Assembly: GCA_030323885.1 (NCBI GenBank)
Contig: CM059187.1
Coordinates: 130,020,424 to 130,084,423 of the forward strand
DNA length: 64,000 bases
From: Branchipolynoe longqiensis
Taxonomy: Eukaryota > Annelida > Polychaeta > Phyllodocida > Polynoidae
Reading direction: 5' to 3'
Position 1 is the stretch's first letter. Every line of letters begins with the position of its first letter. This document shows positions 62,222 to 64,000 of the stretch, piece after piece. The translations under genes and the position numbers were made by a program. A model generated the notes under the pieces. That model was not told where the DNA came from. It was given only the letters and a program-made list of their open reading frames with translations, and did not search any database.

Positions 62222-63081
62222 GCTCGTGTTGTGCGCTTGAATGTATTCTTCGGTTCCACTGACTTGCATTGCTCCTTGAGTGGAGCTCAATGCACTGCCC
62301 CACAAGGACCAGAAAACAACTTCGGTATTAAGTCGGGTCCTGAAGCTATTGCTGAACGGGGTTGAACCGCAGATGCTTCTGCTGAACAGTAGCAATTTCT
62401 TTTATCCAATGATTGAATGCACAGTCAGCACAACAGTGTGAACGTTTGCAGCACTGTATGAGTTCTAATTCCCAGCCGGCACACTAACTGATATATATAT
62501 ATTATAAGAGTTGCGTTCAGGCCTCCCCGCCAAGGTTCGAATCCCGGTCTAGTTTCGTCAACCAATTACACCCGGATATATGTGGCATATATAGACTGTA
62601 GTCTCCCTATATATCATTATATGTCATATATATGTCATATATACACATGTCATATATACATTAGGGTATGCAGGTATAGCAATACCTCAGGGAGTTTGAC
62701 GCCCCTGCCTTGCAGAGTTGTAAACCACTGCCTTGTGGTACAGGTCCTTGACAGAACCGAAGGCTAAGGGAGCAAACCCTAAACAGAAACCATGTCACTG
62801 TGGCAGCATTAAGGGCGGTTGATGTATGAACTCCCAACATCTCCGACCTGCCACTGCAGGGACAAATAGTTTTGCGCCTGTCTTGACATGTTCTTGCCGG
62901 TGTGAAACCTCAATTTGCTCCCGAGAGAGTGCCGCTGGTAACTTGCAAAAGCCAGCAGCACTTCAACACTTTTGGCAGGCAGCTTTCATGAAATGTACAA
63001 CACCGCACAACGCGGCAAGAGCGGCAGTCAAGTAATGAAAGCAGTCTTTGTCGCATCGCGACCGACAGCATGATGATGATG

Positions 63082-63115
<34 letters not shown>

Positions 63116-63755
63116 AATATATAAGTCTATATAAATGGATGGTGATAATTCGAGTTATCACACGTAATAATTAGGAAGTGGCTCCTCCCGGATGCCTTTT
63201 TGTTTGTTTGTTTGTGGGTGTGGGTGTGGGTGTCTGGGGGGGGGGGTCACTCTTCCATCAAAAGGGCTTACCTCCTCTTGTCCCCCTAGATTCTGGGGAT
63301 TTGTGCAACAAATACACATGTATGGGTGTGAGTGCAATGACCATGTTATGGCATCATATCAGTAGGTTCTGCAAGTCGGGTTCAGCAGCGAATCGAATCT
63401 GGTAATGCATGATGACGGCAATGGTCTTGGATATATTTCTAAGATCCCAACTTCATTCCATGTTGTCCAATTAGGGATCATACTTTCGCCTCGGGTGCCT
63501 TACCAAGGATCCGGTACCCCAAATAACTCTTCCCAAATGGACAGCCCAAGGTAAGAGTAATTTGAAATCTCTTTGCCATTATATTTTTCCCATCAGCTAT
63601 AACGTGACCAAAATACTACATTATATTTATAGAGAGTAGACCAACTTTTCATCCACACCGCATGATTAATTTGTCAGATTACGTCGCCCAGCTGAAAAAT
63701 CGTCAAATGTTTGACCTTCCTCCAACATGAACTTCACGTTGTAGCAGGAAACAGT
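62222..63755. other. Mostly unassigned 3' region
   Basis: It contains ATATGTCATATATAC repeats near 62620, a (GAT)/(TA)n microsatellite at 63070-63120 and a GTGGGTGTGGGTGTC + poly-G stretch at 63215-63247. No gene seen. Confidence 0.4.
62515..62560 (+). mobile_element. tRNA-like B-box fragment
   Basis: CCGCCAAGGTTCGAATCCCG GTCTAG is a strong B-box within otherwise unassigned sequence, probably a SINE remnant. Confidence 0.35.
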
Positions 63756-64000
63756 TTAAAGCTCCTTATTCCGATAGAGACATAACATTTTTGAAGCTAA
63801 AGTAATTATTTTTATTTGATCCTATATTTTGAATCGACTGGTGTATTTATCAAACGTATTTCTTTGCTGCATACAACTAAATCAATATAACAGAAACTGT
63901 CACCCCTGAAGCCTGTGGCGTCAGCATTTGAGGTCCAGCATTTTGACGTGCATGCCAATATGAATTCAGCTATTTTTCACTTCAACTGCTTCCAAAGTAG
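63756..64000 (+). mobile_element. TTAA-end MITE, copy cut by the window end
   Basis: TTAAAGCTCCTTATTCCGAT, TTTGATCCTATATTTTGAAT, ACTGGTGTATTTATCAAACG and CACTTCAACTGCTTCCAAAG follow the family order up to the last base. Confidence 0.75.

Overview
This is a window of an animal nuclear genome: AT-rich, with short exons flanked by GT/AG (one GC/AG) splice sites, long introns, and very heavy dispersed-repeat content. The only host gene I can establish is on the + strand. Twelve exons, eleven strongly supported and one 30-base exon tentative, spell out a MAPK15 (ERK7/ERK8-type) protein kinase, from just after the alpha-C helix region to the stop codon at 47891-47893. The 5' exon or exons (start codon, glycine-rich loop, catalytic lysine) lie before position 1. 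The protein has the family signatures [19 protein letters not shown] and TRWYRAPE, and a C-terminal tail ending in a Gly/Ala/Lys-rich segment. Sequence style and repeat types suggest a marine lophotrochozoan, most likely a mollusc; this is inference and the species cannot be named.

The roughly 45 kb of introns is mostly mobile DNA. Recurring families are: (1) a tRNA-derived SINE of about 330-400 bp, with a dozen or more copies and fragments; (2) a MITE-like element of about 350 bp with TTAA ends and the terminal inverted motif GCATAGTCCGATG, with at least 14 copies or parts; (3) foldback elements whose arms are built from one short reiterated motif (GCGTATG in one subfamily, CCGGAC in another) around a shared quasi-palindromic core; (4) elements starting CAGGGATGAAA; (5) other terminal-inverted-repeat elements in the last 8 kb. 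Larger elements are a non-LTR retrotransposon (12381-about 15205) inserted inside a family-2 MITE, and a tyrosine-recombinase (DIRS/Ngaro-like) retroelement on the minus strand (about 19740-25200) with gag, RT-RNase H and recombinase regions, broken by one stop and one frameshift.

Layout: 1-18740, kinase-domain exons with TE-filled introns; 18741-31251, a 12.5 kb intron holding a 28-bp minisatellite, the tyrosine-recombinase retroelement, foldback elements and an 81-bp minisatellite; 31252-47893, C-terminal tail exons, with CTG arrays, a head-to-head MITE pair and a long pyrimidine tract in the introns; 47894-64000, 3' flank with no confirmed gene but with several terminal-inverted-repeat elements and C-rich minisatellites.

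The least explained item is the foldback family at 25247-25590, 27497-28262 and 53731-55393. Copies share outer ends (AAGGCCCTGTCACA-like) and a central core (TTTTGWKCATGYTCAAAA-like), while the arms are filled with different iterated motifs in different copies. It looks like non-autonomous DNA transposons that have amplified their own putative binding half-sites.
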